In this document: one piece after another, positions 3,123 to 5,249 of the stretch
How positions within the stretch are numbered: the first letter of the stretch is position 1
How the letters are laid out: the number at the start of each line of letters is the position of its first letter
Made by a program: the position numbers and the translations under genes
Notes under the pieces: model-generated
The model's input: the letters and a program-made list of their open reading frames with translations, nothing else
What the model was told of the DNA's origin: nothing
Database searches by the model: none
Assembly: GCA_009780285.1 (NCBI GenBank)
Contig: WRAL01000132.1
Coordinates: 1-5,249, forward strand
Source of the DNA: Treponema sp.
GTDB taxonomy: Bacteria > Spirochaetota > Spirochaetia > Treponematales > Breznakiellaceae
Direction of reading: 5' to 3'
Length of the DNA stretch: 5,249 nt

Positions 3123-5249
3123 TTACTGCGTTATCGCCGGTCTTACGTTGCCTGTGCTGTACACGACGGCGAAAGTGCCGGTCCTTCCAGAAGAACGCGG
3201 ATGTATCTTTACATAAACCGTATCATCTGAACCGGGCGTCAATGCCGGCGGATCGCCGTCAGCGCCGATAAATATTTCCCTGCCATCCGCGTACCAGGCG
3301 CTTGCAATCGCATCCACGGTCTTGCCTCCGCCGGAAACGTCCGTGTCATTCACCCAAATGCGGTAGGTTGCGCCGGCTACAACGGGGAACGAGTACCAGA
3401 GTTCGGTTGCCGCGGCGGTAATCTCGCCGTCCGTCCACTGATTTTCCGTGAGGGCAATGGCATCATCGAAAGGCAAGTCAACGGGGATCGCCGGCCTTGT
3501 GTTGCTCGCGCTGTATACAATGCCGAAGGTGCCGGTCTCGGAAGCATACTGCCCCCGCGCCCTTACATAAACCGCGCCGGAGGAAGTCGGCGTGAAGGTA
3601 ATCGGGCTGTTAAAACCATAGGTCTGCCCGATCGCTATTTCGCCGCCGTCCCCGTGCCAGGCGTCTACCGCCCCCCTAAGGCTTTTGCTGCGGTCGCCTT
3701 GATACCCGTCATTCCACCAGATGCGGTATGTTTTTCCTTGCTCGACATCGAAGGCGTACCAAAGTTCCCTAGCCGTGGCGGTAATCTCGCCGTCCGTCCA
3801 CTGGTTTTCCATAAGGGAAATGGCATCATCGAAAGGCAAGTCAAGGGGGATCGCCGGCCTTGTGTTGCTCGCGCTGTATACAATGCCGAAGGTGCCGGTG
3901 GAGAAAGCACTGCTGCCCCGAACCCTTACGTAAACCACGTCGTCGGAAGTCGGCGTGAAGGTAATAGGGCGGTTAAAACCATAGGTCCGCCCGAATGCTA
4001 TTTCGCCGCCGTCCTCGTACCAAGCAGCTACGGCCACATAGAGGCTTTTGCTGCCGTCGCCTTGATTCCTGTCATTCCACCAGACGCGGTATGTTTTCCC
4101 TTGCTCGACATCGAAGGCGTACCAAAGTTCCCCTGCCGTGGCGGTAATCTCGCCGTCCGTCCATTGGTTTTCAGTGAGGGCAATGGCATCATCGAAAGAC
4201 AAGTCAACGGGGATCGCCGGCCTTGCGCTGCCCGTACCGTACACGACGGCGAAGGTGCCGGTGCTTCCAGAAAAAAGCGGATGTATCTTTACATAAACCG
4301 TATCATTTGAACCGGGCGCCAATGCCGGCGGATCGCGGTCAGCGCCGATAAATATTTCCCTGCCATCCGCGTACCAGGCGCTTGCAATCGCATCCACGGT
4401 CTTGCCTCCGCCGGAAACGTCCGTGTCATTCACCCAGACGCGGTAGGTTTTTCCTTGCTCGACATCGAAGGCGTACCAAAGTTCCCTTGCCGTGGCGGTA
4501 ATCTCGCCGTCCGTCCAAAGATTTTCCGTAAGAACAAAGGCCCACTTTGCGTAGAGGGTAATGGACTGCGTTATTTCCGCGTCGAAGTCGAACTTTGTCG
4601 TAAGGGCGGCTTCCGTATACCAGTCGATAAAAACATAGCCGTTTCGTGTTAGGCCTTGCGGCTCTGTAACTTTATCCCCGGTTCTTACCGTCTTGCGCTC
4701 GACTTTGTCATCGTAGCCGTAATTGAAGGAAACGACGTTGGCTTCTTCCCATTTCGCCTTCAGCGTTATCTCGCCCACAATAAGCGTGGATTCAAAGTCG
4801 AAGGGATCGTCCTCGTCTTCCTCATGCCAGTAAAGGAAAATCCAGCCTGTCTTTTCCGGGTCGTTCGCCGGCTTGGTCGCGAAGCCGCCTTCTCGCACGG
4901 GCAGAGCATTCGGAACAGGCTCGCCGTCGTCCGGATCGAAGATCACGTAAAAAACAGGGACTTCGCTCCATTTGGCCTTTAGCGCAAGGTTCGAGCTTAT
5001 CGTCCTGTTGTTGAAGTCGTAGGCGGCCTCCTCGTCCCCCGAGAACCAGCCGAGAAAATAAAAGCCATCCTTTTCCGGATCGTCCGCCGGCTTCGTCGCC
5101 TTTGCGCCGGCCGCCACTTTCTGCTCGCCTTGCTCAGGCAAGCCGCCGTCCAGGTCAAAGCTGACCGTGTAAAAGATCGGCCCGTTATCGTTGTTGGTCG
5201 GGCCCTTGCAGCCGAAAAGCGCAAGCCCAAGCGTCATGGCGGCGATAGC
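3123..5249 (-). CDS. Repeat-rich surface lipoprotein with three InlB repeats and four tandem C-terminal repeats (5' end cut by window)
   Basis: Numbered from the ATG at 5237, 704 residues are visible. LALFGC (5-10) is a lipobox with C10 as the lipidated residue. The only ATG inside the window leaves no basic n-region, and the frame stays open to the edge (Ala-Ile-Ala-Ala precede), so the true start probably lies beyond 5249. After a short K/G/N linker come three InlB-type (Listeria-Bacteroides) repeats at about 22-90, 95-163 and 167-232, each ending in KAKW or YAKW. Four tandem units of about 120 residues follow from 236, 354, 475 and 596, each opening L.EN.WTDGEITA and carrying LWY.F.V..G.TYR.W and TGTF..VYS. 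These look like beta-sandwich modules, perhaps akin to pre-peptidase C-terminal domains. No enzyme domain is seen. A role in adhesion or surface display is inferred; InlB repeats occur in cell-surface proteins. Transcription ends near the hairpin at 3087-3115. Confidence 0.85.
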   Translation of the reverse strand, partial: AIAAMTLGLALFGCKGPTNNDNGPIFYTVSFDLDGGLPEQGEQKVAAGAKATKPADDPEKDGFYFLGWFSGDEEAAYDFNNRTISSNLALKAKWSEVPVFYVIFDPDDGEPVPNALPVREGGFATKPANDPEKTGWIFLYWHEEDEDDPFDFESTLIVGEITLKAKWEEANVVSFNYGYDDKVERKTVRTGDKVTEPQGLTRNGYVFIDWYTEAALTTKFDFDAEITQSITLYAKWAFVLTENLWTDGEITATARELWYAFDVEQGKTYRVWVNDTDVSGGGKTVDAIASAWYADGREIFIGADRDPPALAPGSNDTVYVKIHPLFSGSTGTFAVVYGTGSARPAIPVDLSFDDAIALTENQWTDGEITATAGELWYAFDVEQGKTYRVWWNDRNQGDGSKSLYVAVAAWYEDGGEIAFGRTYGFNRPITFTPTSDDVVYVRVRGSSAFSTGTFGIVYSASNTRPAIPLDLPFDDAISLMENQWTDGEITATARELWYAFDVEQGKTYRIWWNDGYQGDRSKSLRGAVDAWHGDGGEIAIGQTYGFNSPITFTPTSSGAVYVRARGQYASETGTFGIVYSASNTRPAIPVDLPFDDAIALTENQWTDGEITAAATELWYSFPVVAGATYRIWVNDTDVSGGGKTVDAIASAWYADGREIFIGADGDPPALTPGSDDTVYVKIHPRSSGRTGTFAVVYSTGNVRPAITQ
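3126..4532 (-). repeat. Four ~120-residue tandem repeats in A-B-B-A order
   Basis: Units are encoded at 4179-4532 (R1), 3816-4178 (R2), 3453-3815 (R3) and 3126-3452 (R4, ending at the stop). R1 and R4 share one version of the middle (DTDVSGGGKTVDAIASAWY, then IFIGAD.DPPAL.PGS). R2 and R3 share another (WWND..QGD.SKSL, then YGFN.PITFTPTS). Bases 3258-3356 and 4338-4436 are identical (99 bases, exactly 1080 apart), while R2 and R3 correspond at an offset of 363 bases. The openings of R1-R3 are alike at DNA level, whereas R4 has a diverged opening (FPVVAGATYRIW). This mosaic points to recombination or gene conversion between units. Confidence 0.85.
4542..5174 (-). repeat. Three InlB (Listeria-Bacteroides) repeats within the lipoprotein
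   Basis: Coding segments 4968-5174, 4749-4955 and 4542-4739 each specify 66-69 residues of the pattern V.F....G.......V..G...T.P...P...G..F..W.......FDF......I.L.AKW. The first two share ATKPA-DPEK, pointing to a recent duplication; the third is more diverged (NGYVFIDWYTE). In Listeria internalin B such repeats form small beta-grasp-like modules in the extracellular part. Here they lie right after the lipid anchor, so they would act as a stalk close to the membrane. Confidence 0.85.

Noticed and set aside
3654..4310. Plus-strand open frame of 218 codons with internal repetition
   Set aside because: It is the antisense shadow of lipoprotein repeats R1-R3; its own repetition simply mirrors them.
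3126..4532. CRISPR array or non-coding tandem repeat
   Set aside because: The periodicity of about 354-363 bases is in frame with a continuous coding sequence and has protein-level conservation. It lacks short identical repeats with unique spacers.

Overview
The window reads as chromosomal sequence from a spirochaete, most likely a Treponema of the gut-dwelling kind. This is an inference from gene content: a lipoprotein combining InlB-type (Listeria-Bacteroides) repeats with tandem LWYAFDV.QGKTYR.W repeats, a small secreted peptidoglycan-binding protein with a DG.YGP.T motif, and moderately GC-rich codons with clear Shine-Dalgarno sites. No rRNA or other phylogenetic marker is present, so the assignment is tentative.

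Layout, left to right. Bases 1-423 hold no convincing gene. They contain a dense series of hairpins, including a strong bidirectional-type terminator at 227-270, then a leader with a good Shine-Dalgarno site. Bases 424-1017 (+) encode a DUF975-family integral membrane protein. Bases 1087-1721 (+) are a compact phd-doc toxin-antitoxin operon with its own promoter, two inverted repeats suited to autoregulation, and a 4-base GTGA overlap between antitoxin and toxin. Tail-to-tail with doc, overlapping it by 12 bases, is a minus-strand gene for a secreted peptidoglycan-binding-domain protein (1710-2405) with a well-formed promoter at 2453-2481.

Bases 2482-2672 are intergenic and hold a palindromic element built from ACGGAG units at roughly 10-base spacing. 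It is followed by yjbQ (2673-3077, +), an UPF0047/YjbQ-family enzyme gene that seems to lack a Shine-Dalgarno site and may be leaderless. A 13-bp hairpin terminator at 3087-3115 separates it from the convergent minus-strand gene that fills the rest of the window (3123 to beyond 5249). That gene encodes a large repeat-rich surface lipoprotein whose N-terminal few codons lie outside the window.

The genes do not form one pathway. Only phd and doc are functionally coupled. The two minus-strand products and the DUF975 protein are all envelope-associated, but nothing shows that they act together. I see no clear new multi-gene system. The most unusual items are the A-B-B-A mosaic of near-identical repeats in the lipoprotein, the hairpin array at the left end, and the ACGGAG palindromic element.
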